Shown piece by piece: positions 45,803-54,416 of a DNA stretch of 64,000 nucleotides (within the stretch, counting starts at the first letter, position 1; every line of letters begins with the position of its first letter). The notes below the pieces were generated by a model. That model was given only the letters and a program-made list of their open reading frames with translations. It had not been told where the DNA came from and made no database searches. The position numbers were made by a program, and so were the translations under genes. The DNA is from Exiguobacterium sp. 9-2 (GTDB taxonomy: Bacteria; Bacillota; Bacilli; Exiguobacteriales; Exiguobacteriaceae): NCBI RefSeq assembly GCF_036287235.1, contig NZ_CP142850.1, positions 2,509,336 to 2,573,335 of the forward strand. Direction: 5' to 3'.

Positions 45803-47245
45803 TTATAACTTCGGAAGCGCGAATCCACCTGTCGCAAGCTCAAACGCATGCGCAGCGCGATAGATCGTCGCCTCATCGAAATGTTTTCCAATGATTTGTA
45901 AGCCGACCGGAAGACCGTCGACGAATCCAGCTGGAACCGAGATCGCTGGGACACCTGCTAAGTTAATCGGAATCGTCAAGATGTCATTCGCATACATCGT
46001 GACCGGGTCATCGAGCTGTGCACCGAGTTCGAATGCTGGTGTCGGTGCTGTTGGTCCGATGATGACGTCATAGTTCGCAAGGACATCTTCGAAATCTTTT
46101 TTGATTAACGTCCGAGCTTGTTGTGCTTTTTTATAGTAGGCATCGTAGTAACCAGAGCTGAGTGCATACGTTCCGAGCATGATCCGGCGTTTGACTTCGT
46201 CTCCGAATCCTTGTGAACGGGAATACTTGAAGACATCTTCAAGTGCGTCCGCCTCCGCGCGGACACCGTAACGAATGCCGTCAAAGCGTGCGAGGTTCGA
46301 TGATGCTTCTGATGAAGCGAGTAAGTAGTACGTCGCAAGCGCATATTTCGAGTTCGGAAGTGAGACTTCGTCAACAGTTGCACCGAGTGCTTCGAGTTTT
46401 TGGATCGCTTCACGGATGTTGGCTTTGACGCCTTCACTGACACCTACGCCGAAGTATTCTTTCGGAACAGCGATCTTCAAACCTTTGATATCACCTGTCA
46501 ACGCTTGTGTATAATCCGTTGCTGCAACGTTCGCAGACGTCGAATCCATCTCACAATGTCCTGCGATCGCGCTCAAAAGATACGCGTTATCTTCGACTGT
46601 TCGTGTCAACGGACCAATTTGGTCAAGGGACGACGCGAACGCAACGAGACCAAAGCGTGAGACGAGACCGTATGTCGGTTTCAACCCAACGACACCACAA
46701 TAGGCAGCCGGTTGACGAATCGAACCGCCTGTATCCGAACCGAGGCTGAACAAGACTTCGCCTGCTGCGACAGCAGCTGCTGAACCACCCGAAGAACCGC
46801 CTGGAACGTGTTTTGTATTCCATGGATTGCGAACCGGTTTGTACGCTGAGTTCTCGTTTGAAGAACCCATTGCGAACTCATCCATGTTCAACTTCCCGAT
46901 TGTGATTGCCCCTGCTTCATGCAGACGCTCGACGACCGTCGCATCATGTGCTGGTACGAAGTTCTCAAGGAATTTCGAACCACATGTCGTCGTCATTCCT
47001 TTCGTGACGATGTTATCCTTGACGCCGATTGGAAGACCAAACAGTGGGTTCGCTTCGTGTTTCGCGACATCATCCATTCGTTTCGCTTGCTCGAACGCTT
47101 CTTCATTCAATGAGAGAAACGCACCGATTTTTCCGTCGACGCGGTCGATTTGATCAAAGGATTCCTTGACGAGTTCAGAAGCTTTGACTTCGCCATCCTG
47201 AATGAGTGTGTGTAATGTTTTGACACCATGTTCAAAAAGTGACAT
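45803..47245 (-). CDS. gatA: Asp/Glu-tRNA amidotransferase subunit A
   Basis: 480-residue amidase. The Ser-cisSer-Lys triad is visible: Lys in [25 protein letters not shown], and [12 protein letters not shown]. It releases ammonia from glutamine and passes it to GatB. 15 nt downstream of gatC, AAGGAGGAAATGACCCG before the ATG. Confidence 0.97.
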   Translation of the reverse strand: MSLFEHGVKTLHTLIQDGEVKASELVKESFDQIDRVDGKIGAFLSLNEEAFEQAKRMDDVAKHEANPLFGLPIGVKDNIVTKGMTTTCGSKFLENFVPAHDATVVERLHEAGAITIGKLNMDEFAMGSSNENSAYKPVRNPWNTKHVPGGSSGGSAAAVAAGEVLFSLGSDTGGSIRQPAAYCGVVGLKPTYGLVSRFGLVAFASSLDQIGPLTRTVEDNAYLLSAIAGHCEMDSTSANVAATDYTQALTGDIKGLKIAVPKEYFGVGVSEGVKANIREAIQKLEALGATVDEVSLPNSKYALATYYLLASSEASSNLARFDGIRYGVRAEADALEDVFKYSRSQGFGDEVKRRIMLGTYALSSGYYDAYYKKAQQARTLIKKDFEDVLANYDVIIGPTAPTPAFELGAQLDDPVTMYANDILTIPINLAGVPAISVPAGFVDGLPVGLQIIGKHFDEATIYRAAHAFELATGGFALPKL

Positions 47246-47260
47246 CGGGTCATTTCCTCC

Positions 47261-47551
47261 TTATTCGAACACCGCTGGGACGCGGACTTGTCCGTCTTCC
47301 CAATCGGGTGCGAGTCGTTCTACTTCCGTACGCGGAAGTGATGGACGTACTTCGTCCTTACGTAGGACGTTCTTTAAATCGAGGACATGAGTCGTCGGTT
47401 CGACGCCTGTCGTATCGAGTTCATTTAATTGTTCAGCGAACCCAAGAATCTTCTCGAGTTGTCCTGTGAATTGTGCTACTTCTTCATCTGTCACGGCAAG
47501 GCGTGCCAAATGCGCCACGTGGCGGACTTGCTCCTCATTAATCTTTGCCAT
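47261..47551 (-). CDS. gatC: Asp/Glu-tRNA amidotransferase subunit C
   Basis: 96-residue wrap-around subunit: [20 protein letters not shown] and a belt ending [20 protein letters not shown]. It holds GatA and GatB together. First gene of gatCAB; GGAGGTGG precedes ATG 47551. The leader lies directly downstream of the candidate small-RNA terminator. Confidence 0.95.
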   Translation of the reverse strand: MAKINEEQVRHVAHLARLAVTDEEVAQFTGQLEKILGFAEQLNELDTTGVEPTTHVLDLKNVLRKDEVRPSLPRTEVERLAPDWEDGQVRVPAVFE

Positions 47552-47621
47552 GTCATTCCACCTCCGGAACTTTTGCGATATATTTTACACTATTTCTAAT
47601 CATAGCACTTTTTGTCCAGAC

Positions 47622-47706
47622 AAAAAAGACGATGGTGCATCGGGGGGAGGTCCGCACCATCGTCCTTATAGGGGTAGCAAAGCTTCCGGGCGGAAAGCTT
47701 CTAGTT
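47622..47706 (-). ncRNA. Candidate small RNA with two C-rich-loop hairpins
   Basis: About 85 nt on the minus strand, between mntH and gatC. From the predicted start near 47706: ATAACTAG, then hairpin AAGCTTTCC-GCCC-GGAAGCTT (47700-47680), a linker, and hairpin ACGATGGTGC / GCACCATCGT (47663-47629) followed by six T, a good terminator. The loop of the second holds ACCTCCCCCC and that of the first GCCC. C-rich loops that pair with ribosome-binding sites are typical of Gram-positive trans-acting sRNAs. A sigma-B-like promoter lies directly upstream. Alternatively it is just the 3' UTR of mntH, from which such sRNAs may also be cut. Confidence 0.42.
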
Positions 47707-47711
47707 ATGAA

Positions 47712-47736
47712 ATACCCGGTTTAAATCAGACGAAAC
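47712..47736 (-). promoter_or_regulatory. Sigma-B-like promoter before the candidate sRNA
   Basis: -35 GTTTCG (47736-47731), 13-bp spacer, -10 GGGTAT (47717-47712), against the sigma-B consensus GTTTAA-N12-15-GGGWAW. The GGGTA can also pair with TACCC at 47676-47672 if the mntH transcript reads through. Confidence 0.42.
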
Positions 47737-47751
47737 AAAAATACTGAATAT

Positions 47752-48978
47752 TCATACTAAGACATCAAAGAGTAAATAGATATTGAAGACGATGACGATC
47801 GAGACGATGATCCATGCCAACGCGTTCATGAAATGACTGTTTCGATGTTCCTCCATGTACCGTTCACTCGCTGTCGCCCGAATCAAAGGGATTAGCGCGA
47901 ACGGAATCCCGAACGATAAAGCGACCTGACTCAGGACAAGTGCTCGTGTCGGATCAAAACCGGAGAAGAGCAACAAAATCGCCGGTAACATCGTCACAGT
48001 CCGTCGAACGAACAACGGCAATTGAAGATGGAGGAATCCGCGCATGATCGCGTCACCTGACATCGTACCGACACTCGATGATGCAAGACCTGAAACGAGT
48101 AAGGCAATTGCAAACAGATACGGCGCGATGCCACCAAGCGTGACATGAAGTCCCTCATAGATCGCTTCAAGTGAACCAGCTTGATATTTCGTACCGTAAA
48201 ATACACTGGCCGCGATGACGAGCATTGCTCCGTTGACCGCTCCGGCGATCAGCATCGCTCCCCAAATATCGAAGCGTTGGATTCGTAACAGCGGTATTTT
48301 GTTTGCAACATGTCCCATCCGTCGCTTCGTTAAATCGGAATGGAGATAGATCGCATGTGGCATGACGGTTGCTCCGAGCATCCCGGCAGCAAGCACGATG
48401 CTCGACGTACCCTCAAATCCCGGTACCAATCCTGCCGATAGATCGCGAAAGACCGGATGAACTTCAAACACTTCAATTGCAAAAGCGGCAGCGATGATTA
48501 AAACAAGCACCGCGATGACGGCTTCGAAATGTCGAAGTCCCTTTTGCTCGAATCCGAGGATGACGAATGATAAGACTGCCGTCAACAGCGCCGCCATACG
48601 TAAGTCGATCGCAAACAGTAAATGAAATCCGAGTGCGGCTCCGACGAACTCCGCGAGATCGGTCGCCATTGCGACGAGTTCCGCTTGTACCCAGTAAAAG
48701 AAGCGATAGACCGGCGATAACTCTTCTCGAATCACCTCCGCTAAACTAAGATTGCTGACGATTCCAAGTTTGGCTGATAGGAACTGAATGACGACGGCCA
48801 TCAAGTTCGAGGCAACGATGACCCAGAGCAGTAAATAGCCATATTGAGCACCTGCTGTCATGTTCGTTGCAAAGTTTCCCGGATCGAGGTACGCGACGGC
48901 AGCAACGAACGCCGGTCCGATATATGTCCGTTTTTTGGGTACATCTTGTGTAAGTGGCTGTGTCACCATCTCATTCAC
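47752..48978 (-). CDS. mntH: Nramp-family Mn2+ (divalent metal) transporter
   Basis: 408 residues with about eleven helices. The metal-binding motif DPGNFATNMTAG in helix 1 and the Met-containing MPHAIYLHSDL in helix 6 are diagnostic of Nramp proteins. It imports Mn2+ with protons. The promoter carries an inverted repeat over its -35, as expected for control by MntR. No MntR in the window. Confidence 0.93.
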   Translation of the reverse strand: MNEMVTQPLTQDVPKKRTYIGPAFVAAVAYLDPGNFATNMTAGAQYGYLLLWVIVASNLMAVVIQFLSAKLGIVSNLSLAEVIREELSPVYRFFYWVQAELVAMATDLAEFVGAALGFHLLFAIDLRMAALLTAVLSFVILGFEQKGLRHFEAVIAVLVLIIAAAFAIEVFEVHPVFRDLSAGLVPGFEGTSSIVLAAGMLGATVMPHAIYLHSDLTKRRMGHVANKIPLLRIQRFDIWGAMLIAGAVNGAMLVIAASVFYGTKYQAGSLEAIYEGLHVTLGGIAPYLFAIALLVSGLASSSVGTMSGDAIMRGFLHLQLPLFVRRTVTMLPAILLLFSGFDPTRALVLSQVALSFGIPFALIPLIRATASERYMEEHRNSHFMNALAWIIVSIVIVFNIYLLFDVLV

Positions 48979-48995
48979 CTCACTTTTTTGTTTTT

Positions 48996-49023
48996 ATTAT
49001 ACGCTCATTTTGCGTAAGCGCAA
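48996..49023 (-). promoter_or_regulatory. Promoter and putative metal-regulator operator of mntH
   Basis: -35 TTGCGC (49023-49018), 16-bp spacer, -10 TATAAT (49001-48996). The inverted repeat TTGCG-taag-CGCAA (49010-49023) covers the -35; it has the general form of an MntR or Fur-family site, though not a known exact consensus. Confidence 0.55.
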
Positions 49024-49063
49024 CAAATATGTTTATGGTAAATAATAACGTATCAAGTAAACA

Positions 49064-49099
49064 AAAAAAGGAGTGTCTCCTTTACTCAGGAAACACCCC
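49064..49099 (-). terminator. Terminator of putP
   Basis: GGGGTGTTTCCT / AGGAGACACTCC stem (wobble pairs) with T7 on the minus strand. Confidence 0.8.
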
Positions 49100-49109
49100 T
49101 TTCCGTTAT

Positions 49110-50621
49110 TTAGACGATTTTCCGCTCAGGCTCTGCACCTTTTAGTTGCGCTTGTACTTGATCGAACTCATCATAGATCGCTTGACTCGGTTCCTTCGTC
49201 ACGAGACTACCGATAACGAGCGCGATCGTCGAAGCGATGAATGCTGGAATCATCTCATACATTTCCGAAATGTACGATGGTAATCCCTCAACATTCTGGT
49301 TAATGAGAATCCAAGCAATGACAACGACGGATCCCGTGATCATTGAAGCGAGTGCTCCCGTCTTGTTCATCCGGCGCCACAGTAAGCTGAACAGCACGAC
49401 CGGACCGAACGCTGAACCAAAACCAGCCCACGCGTATCCGACGAGTGTTAAGATCGACTTCTCCGCACCGAATGATAAGAGAATCGCAAGAAGCGCTACG
49501 ACAAGAACCATAGCACGCCCCATCAACATCAATTCACGGTCTGAAGCATCACGTTTAAAGAAACGGTGATAGAAATCATTCGTTGCCGCACTTGAAGAAA
49601 CGAGCAGCTGCGTCGAAATCGTCGACATGATCGCAGCAAGTAAGGCTGCAAGCAACAACCCTGTAATGAACCCTGGGAAAAGGTCACGTGATAATTGAAT
49701 GAAGACATTCTCTGGATTTTTTAATCCCGCACTTTGTTGCGTGTAATAGGCATATCCGATCAAGCCCGTCACCATTGCACCAACGATCGAGAACGTCATC
49801 CAAATCATCCCGACACGACGCGCCGACTTCATCTCATGTAAGTTACGAATCGCCATGAAACGAACGATGATATGCGGCTGTCCAAAATAGCCGAGTCCCC
49901 ACGCGAGAAGCGAGATGATACCGATCGTCGTCGTCCCTTTGAACAGTTCCAGTTTCGAGCCGCCTGTCGACCGGATCGTCTCCAGTGTATCATTAATCCC
50001 ACCACTTAAAGTCAGCGCGACAGCTGGTACGATCAGCAATGCGATGACCATGATCATCCCTTGCACGACGTCCGTCCAACTGACGGCAAGGAAACCACCG
50101 AGGAAGACATACGCAATGACGACGCCTGCGAGAATCCAAAGACCTGTTGTATATTCAAGACCAAAGACAGCTTCGAATAAACGACCACCTGCGACAAAAC
50201 CACTTGATGCGTACATTATAAAGAATATTAAAATAACTCCAGCTGAAACGGTACGCAAAACACCACTTTTATCGTGGAATCGTTTTTCAAAGTAATCGGG
50301 AATCGTGATTGCATCCCCTGCATGTGCCGTATACGCACGCAGACGAGGCGCGACGAGTAACCAGTTGGCATAGGCGCCAAGTAATAATCCGACGACAATC
50401 CATCCACTGGACAGACCAGTTGCATACATCGCACCCGGTAAACCCATCAACAGCCACCCACTCATGTCACTTGCTCCTGCAGAGAGCGCCGTGACGACGG
50501 GACCGATCGTACGTCCTCCAAGCATATAGTCATTCATGTTCTTCGTCCGATAATACGCAATGACGCCAAGTGCGACCATCAGGCCGAGATATAGCAAAAT
50601 CGCGAACCACATTCCGTTCAT
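49110..50621 (-). CDS. putP: Sodium/proline symporter PutP (SSS family)
   Basis: 503 residues, about 13 helices. ALSAGASDMSGWLLMGLPGA and the SSS signature AWGLGYFGQPHIIVRFMAI identify PutP; the Na+ site Ser residues lie in SSAATNDFYH. It takes up proline for use as carbon, nitrogen or osmolyte. It lies 78 bp after rocA with a terminator between. ATG 50621 follows AAAAAGGAGG. Confidence 0.93.
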   Translation of the reverse strand: MNGMWFAILLYLGLMVALGVIAYYRTKNMNDYMLGGRTIGPVVTALSAGASDMSGWLLMGLPGAMYATGLSSGWIVVGLLLGAYANWLLVAPRLRAYTAHAGDAITIPDYFEKRFHDKSGVLRTVSAGVILIFFIMYASSGFVAGGRLFEAVFGLEYTTGLWILAGVVIAYVFLGGFLAVSWTDVVQGMIMVIALLIVPAVALTLSGGINDTLETIRSTGGSKLELFKGTTTIGIISLLAWGLGYFGQPHIIVRFMAIRNLHEMKSARRVGMIWMTFSIVGAMVTGLIGYAYYTQQSAGLKNPENVFIQLSRDLFPGFITGLLLAALLAAIMSTISTQLLVSSSAATNDFYHRFFKRDASDRELMLMGRAMVLVVALLAILLSFGAEKSILTLVGYAWAGFGSAFGPVVLFSLLWRRMNKTGALASMITGSVVVIAWILINQNVEGLPSYISEMYEMIPAFIASTIALVIGSLVTKEPSQAIYDEFDQVQAQLKGAEPERKIV

Positions 50622-50652
50622 CCTTGCTCCTCCTTTTTCCGTGATATAAGAA

Positions 50653-50681
50653 AAACGGGTGTGCAGGTCGCACACCCGTTT
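50653..50681 (-). terminator. Terminator between rocA and putP
   Basis: AAACGGGTGTGC / GCACACCCGTTT stem, five-base loop, short T tract (TTTTTCTT) on the minus strand. Likely leaky, because no clear putP promoter follows. Confidence 0.75.
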
Positions 50682-50699
50682 CATCTATTAAACACCATT

Positions 50700-52244
50700 T
50701 CAGAACATTTCTGAAGTAGTTTTTGCTTGAAGATGTAAAGTCAAGTAATCCGGTCCGCCCGCTTTCGAATCCGTACCTGACATGTTGAACCCACCAAATG
50801 GTTGGTAGCCAACGATTGCGCCTGTGCAACCCCGGTTGAAGTAGAGGTTACCGACGTGGAAGTTCGCACGTGCGTACTCTTGATTCGTCCGGTCTTGCGT
50901 GATGACAGCACCTGTCAATCCGTATTCCGTGTTGTTTGCGATATCGATTGCTTCTTTGAAATCTTTCGCTTTCGTGAAGGCGACGACTGGTCCAAAGATT
51001 TCTTCTTGCATCAAACGATCCGTTGGTTGAACGTCCGCGACGACTGTCGGTGAGACGAAGAATCCTGTTGAATCGTCAGCCGTACCACCTGCGACGATGC
51101 GTCCTTCTTCTTTTGCGACGTCGAAGTACGACGTGATTTTCTTGAAGGCTGCTGCATCGATGACTGGTCCGACATTGTTTGAGACATCCGTCGGGTTACC
51201 GATGCTGAGTTTGTTTGTGTTCGCGACGACTTTTTCGAGCAACTCGTCATAGACAGAGTCGAGTGCGACGACACGTGAACAAGCTGAACATTTTTGACCT
51301 GAGAATCCGAATGCCGCTTTCGTGATCATGTCCGCTGCGTAATCGAGGTCAGCCGACTCATCGATGACCATCGTATCTTTTCCGCCCATTTCCGCGATGA
51401 CACGTTTGAGCCAGATTTGACCTTCGTTCAGTTTTGATGCCCGCTCATTGATGCGAAGACCGACATCACGTGATCCCGTGAAGCTGATGAAACGTGTTTT
51501 TGGGTGATCGACGAGGTAGTCGCCGACTTCTGCTCCTGAACCGGGTACGAAGTTCAAGACGCCTGCCGGAAGACCAGCTTGCTCCATCACTTCAACGAAT
51601 TTCGCTGCGACGACCGGTGTCGTCGATGCTGGTTTCAAGAGGATCGGGTTCCCTGCCACGATTGCTGCGACGGCTGTTCCAGCCATGATCGCGAGTGGGA
51701 AGTTCCATGGTGAGATGATGACACCGACACCGAGTGGAATGTAATCGTAACGGTTGTATTCGCCTGGACGACTCTCGACTTTCTTACCGTCTTTTAAGAC
51801 GAGCATCTGGCGTGCGTAGTATTCGAGGAAGTCGATTGCTTCTGCTGTATCCGCATCCGCTTCATTCCAAGGCTTCCCTGCTTCTTTGACGAGGTAGGCA
51901 GAGAACTCATGCTTCCGCTTACGGATGATGTTCGCTGCTTTGAATAGGACGTCCGCACGTACAGACGGATTGACGAATTTCCATGTTTCGAAGGCTGTGA
52001 CTGCTGCTTGCATCGCTTCTTCTGCATGTTCCTGTGTCGCTTTTGAGACACGTCCGACGATCTCTTCTTTGTTGGCCGGATTGACGGAGACGATTTTATC
52101 TTCCGTCGTCACATGTTTTCCACCGATGACGAGCGGATAATCTTTGCCGAGTTCTTGCGTGACGAGTGCAAGTGCCTCTTCGAACGCTTTCTTGTTTGCT
52201 TCTTGTGAGAAGTCCGTGAATGGTTCGTGTTTGTACGGAATCAT
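50700..52244 (-). CDS. rocA: L-glutamate gamma-semialdehyde (1-pyrroline-5-carboxylate) dehydrogenase
   Basis: 514 residues, the length of the RocA/PutC group. NAD site with [13 protein letters not shown]; catalytic Glu in [12 protein letters not shown] and Cys in [15 protein letters not shown]. It oxidises the product of proline or arginine breakdown to glutamate. Start ATG 52244 is chosen because of GGGGG at -10 and because upstream in-frame starts lie in the promoter. The next gene encodes PutP, so it likely serves proline use; no proline dehydrogenase is in the window. Two cre sites imply carbon catabolite repression. Confidence 0.93.
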   Translation of the reverse strand: MIPYKHEPFTDFSQEANKKAFEEALALVTQELGKDYPLVIGGKHVTTEDKIVSVNPANKEEIVGRVSKATQEHAEEAMQAAVTAFETWKFVNPSVRADVLFKAANIIRKRKHEFSAYLVKEAGKPWNEADADTAEAIDFLEYYARQMLVLKDGKKVESRPGEYNRYDYIPLGVGVIISPWNFPLAIMAGTAVAAIVAGNPILLKPASTTPVVAAKFVEVMEQAGLPAGVLNFVPGSGAEVGDYLVDHPKTRFISFTGSRDVGLRINERASKLNEGQIWLKRVIAEMGGKDTMVIDESADLDYAADMITKAAFGFSGQKCSACSRVVALDSVYDELLEKVVANTNKLSIGNPTDVSNNVGPVIDAAAFKKITSYFDVAKEEGRIVAGGTADDSTGFFVSPTVVADVQPTDRLMQEEIFGPVVAFTKAKDFKEAIDIANNTEYGLTGAVITQDRTNQEYARANFHVGNLYFNRGCTGAIVGYQPFGGFNMSGTDSKAGGPDYLTLHLQAKTTSEMF

Positions 52245-52269
52245 CTCTATTCCCCCTTTAATCTCTACT

Positions 52270-52284
52270 TTAAATCGCTTACAT
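52270..52284. promoter_or_regulatory. Second cre-like site, in the rocA leader
   Basis: On the minus strand ATGTAAGCGATTTAA, one mismatch to WTGNAANCGNWNNCW, located just downstream of the predicted start site. Confidence 0.45.
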
Positions 52285-52289
52285 TCTCC

Positions 52290-52318
52290 ATTGTACAGAA
52301 GCATGAGTCCGCTTACAA
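52290..52318 (-). promoter_or_regulatory. Promoter of rocA
   Basis: -35 TTGTAA (52318-52313), 17-bp spacer, -10 TACAAT (52295-52290). Confidence 0.68.
52304..52318. promoter_or_regulatory. cre site over the rocA -35
   Basis: On the minus strand TTGTAAGCGGACTCA, agreeing with WTGNAANCGNWNNCW at all fixed positions and covering the -35 hexamer; expected CcpA repression. Confidence 0.62.
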
Positions 52319-52330
52319 TTATTCTAGTCA

Positions 52331-52364
52331 AAAAAATAAAGGAGCGACCGATTCGGTCTCTCCT
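52331..52364 (-). terminator. Terminator of the HesB-like gene
   Basis: AGGAGAGACCG / CGGTCGCTCCT stem with a three-base loop and TTATTTTTTT on the minus strand. Confidence 0.85.
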
Positions 52365-52374
52365 CGTTCCTCTA

Positions 52375-52662
52375 TCATTCCTTCGCTTGTGAAAAAACAA
52401 TCTCTTCGTTTTCGATCGAGACTTTGACGTCTTGTCCTTGGAATAACCAGTCATCTTGGTCAGATACGACGAAATGAATACCGTCGACGACTTCCTCGAC
52501 CGCTGCCCGTTCGACTTCTTCCATATGAACGCCGACGGAGAAACCTTGCGTTAAATCCGTTGATCCACCATATTTTGCGAAAAAGCGAATCGTATCGCCC
52601 GATTGTGCTTCCATCTCATTTTTAAAGTATTGCAATGCCTCGTCTGTAATATGAATTTTCAT
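52375..52662 (-). CDS. HesB/YneR-like protein without cysteines
   Basis: 95 residues; [36 protein letters not shown] and [16 protein letters not shown] follow the HesB/IscA core as in B. subtilis YneR (about the same length). The three Cys that hold iron-sulfur clusters in A-type carriers are absent; there is no Cys at all. It is therefore unlikely to be an Fe-S carrier; the role of this sub-family is unknown. ATG 52662 is 8 nt after GGGGAG; GTG three codons earlier is less likely. Confidence 0.8.
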   Translation of the reverse strand: MKIHITDEALQYFKNEMEAQSGDTIRFFAKYGGSTDLTQGFSVGVHMEEVERAAVEEVVDGIHFVVSDQDDWLFQGQDVKVSIENEEIVFSQAKE

Positions 52663-52783
52663 ATCTATCACTCCCCTTTCGTTTAGTGTACCGATATCCT
52701 ACTCAAAAAAGCGAATTTCCTGTATGGTAGAGACAAGATTAGCTATGAAATCATCAAGGAACACCCATCTAGGAGGAATTCGA

Positions 52784-53623
52784 ATGAAACGATCGCTCGT
52801 AGTGCTGCTTGCGACCAGTCTCGTACTCGTCGGTTGCGGAAACGATTCCCCGTCTTCTACAAATACCAAATCCCCGAAGACGACGGAAACGAAACAACAG
52901 AAGGCTGAACAAGCCGTTCTCGATATCTATCAAACCTATGAAAAAACGCTCGGTCAATCGGGACGAGCAGATGCGAAAGACCTCGCATCGATTGAATATA
53001 CAGGTGATGCAAAACAACTTGAACCCCTCGCCGTTGGTGCGAAGAACTTGAACGTCATTCCTGGTAAAATCGTCAAGTCGTTCCAAAAGGGCGACGTCGC
53101 TTATATCATCCATGAATTCAAGGATGCGAAGGGAGCAATTCTCCCGAACCGCGGATCGAAGCTGTTATTGAAGAAAGACGATGAGTGGAAGATCGTCCTG
53201 ACACCGACGACGTTCGACCCGGCCGTCTTCTCGACGCTTGGTGATCTGTTCACTGGGTTTAACGCCGATGAGTATGGTGTCAATGCGAAAGCAGCAGACG
53301 AAATCGGGAAAACGGATGAAAAAGAACAGGATGCCGTCTTCTCTCGCGTCAATGCGCAAACGGATTATATGGCGCTTGAGATGAACAGTAACATTCTGAT
53401 GATTTACGGTGAGGCGCTGAAGAATGAAGGAAACCCTGAGACGCTTGTTGATTACTATCAAGACTATGCGGATTGGTATGAGGAAGAACAGCCTCTCCTC
53501 ATGAAGACAGCGAAAGCCGGTACGGATTATGAGAAGTACTTGATCGCACTCGATCCGTTAAAAGAAAGCCTTCAAAAGAAGCTTGAAAAATATGCGGATC
53601 AATTAAACATGGAATTAGGATAA
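52784..53623 (+). CDS. Lipoprotein of unknown function
   Basis: 279 residues. Signal peptide with lipobox LVLVGC (Cys at about 19), a Ser/Thr/Lys linker, then two helical-rich parts: about 45-145 reminiscent of an NTF2-like fold (VAYIIHEFKDAKGA, WKIVLTP), and a C-terminal helical part (DYYQDYADWYEEEQ). I do not recognise the family. RBS TAGGAGG. Likely co-transcribed with bcp 13 nt downstream, hinting at an oxidative or envelope-stress setting. Confidence 0.72.
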   Translation: MKRSLVVLLATSLVLVGCGNDSPSSTNTKSPKTTETKQQKAEQAVLDIYQTYEKTLGQSGRADAKDLASIEYTGDAKQLEPLAVGAKNLNVIPGKIVKSFQKGDVAYIIHEFKDAKGAILPNRGSKLLLKKDDEWKIVLTPTTFDPAVFSTLGDLFTGFNADEYGVNAKAADEIGKTDEKEQDAVFSRVNAQTDYMALEMNSNILMIYGEALKNEGNPETLVDYYQDYADWYEEEQPLLMKTAKAGTDYEKYLIALDPLKESLQKKLEKYADQLNMELG

Positions 53624-53636
53624 GGAGGAGTTTTTC

Positions 53637-54086
53637 ATGCAAGCACCAACATTCACCCTTCCAAATGCACAAGGAGAACCAATCTCCCTTGAGGATTATC
53701 GCGGAAAAAAAGTCGTACTTTATTTCTATCCAAAGGATTCAACGCCGGGTTGTACGACCGAGGCATGTGATTTCCGAGATGCGACGCAAGCTTTTGAAGA
53801 GAACAACACCGTCATTCTCGGCGTCTCCGCCGATAGCCAGAAGCGTCATCAGAACTTTATCGCGAAATACGAATTACCGTTTCAATTGTTATCAGATGTC
53901 GATCACGAAGTCTGTGAACAATATGGCGTCTGGCAATTAAAGAAGAACTACGGTAAGGAATATTATGGAATCGTACGCTCGACTTTCTTAATCGATGAAT
54001 CCGGTGAAATCGTCAAGGAATGGCGTAGTGTGAAAGTAAAAGATCACGTCGCAGAAGCACTTCAATACGTACAAGAACAGAAATAA
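53637..54086 (+). CDS. bcp: Thioredoxin-dependent thiol peroxidase (Bcp/PrxQ)
   Basis: 149 residues. Peroxidatic Cys39 and resolving Cys44 in KDSTPGCTTEACDFRD, the usual five-residue spacing of PrxQ. Reduces hydroperoxides using thioredoxin. RBS AAGGAGGAG overlaps the end of the lipoprotein gene. A terminator follows. Confidence 0.95.
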   Translation: MQAPTFTLPNAQGEPISLEDYRGKKVVLYFYPKDSTPGCTTEACDFRDATQAFEENNTVILGVSADSQKRHQNFIAKYELPFQLLSDVDHEVCEQYGVWQLKKNYGKEYYGIVRSTFLIDESGEIVKEWRSVKVKDHVAEALQYVQEQK

Positions 54087-54091
54087 TTCGA

Positions 54092-54126
54092 AGAACCAGT
54101 TGAATCATTCAACTGGTTCTTTTTGT
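54092..54126 (+). terminator. Terminator of the lipoprotein-bcp operon
   Basis: AGAACCAGTTGAA / TTCAACTGGTTCT stem, TTTTTG. Confidence 0.9.
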
Positions 54127-54241
54127 ATGTGCAGATTATTAATATTCCTAATTTTATCCTTACATAAAAATAATTTCATGTAAGAAAACGTTGGTATCAC
54201 ACACAAATTTAATGATTTTGAAATAATCTGAAAATATTCTA

Positions 54242-54270
54242 TTGATTTTTCTGAATATTGTATTTATTAT
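54242..54270 (+). promoter_or_regulatory. Promoter of oppA
   Basis: -35 TTGATT (54242-54247), 17-bp spacer, -10 TATTAT (54265-54270); start near 54277. Confidence 0.62.
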
Positions 54271-54282
54271 TGATAACAAGTT

Positions 54283-54352
54283 GATCCGGTGCTTTCCATA
54301 GCTTAAGAATAAAAGGCGATGACCCCTCTTATTTTTAGTCGGACACCGGATC
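54283..54352 (+). promoter_or_regulatory. Long 5' hairpin in the oppA leader
   Basis: GATCCGGTG (54283-54291) and CACCGGATC (54344-54352) form a perfect 9-bp stem starting about six bases from the predicted 5' end. An inner AT-rich arm pair (about 54302-54314 with about 54327-54338) encloses GGCGATGACCCC. No T run follows at once. It may stabilise the mRNA or sense a ligand; I match it to no riboswitch class. Confidence 0.5.
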
Positions 54353-54416
54353 GCTATCCTATCGGTTCTTTTCGTTTCACCATATATATCTATTTCTTTT
54401 GGGAGGGATTTACTTT

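Larger units (their letters stand above)
54087..54416 (+). other. Long AT-rich intergenic region with oppA promoter and leader
   Basis: 330 bases without a gene. From left: the bcp terminator (54092-54126), an AT-rich stretch, a clear promoter (54242-54270), a long hairpin (54283-54352) and the oppA RBS. No reading frame seems real. Confidence 0.7.

Noticed and set aside
45378-45863. 161-codon plus-strand frame over gatB
   Set aside because: Antisense shadow of a certain housekeeping gene.
47664-47720. Considered a manganese (yybP-ykoY) riboswitch because of GGGGTAGC next to mntH
   Set aside because: It lies 3' of mntH and lacks the conserved riboswitch loops; a terminator-bearing small RNA explains it better.
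52690-52705. CCGATAT before the lipoprotein gene as a sigma-D promoter
   Set aside because: No TAAA-like -35 at the right distance and no motility link.
54181-54200. cre-like sequence around AAGAAAACGTTGGTA upstream of oppA
   Set aside because: Two mismatches at fixed positions and located far upstream of the promoter.
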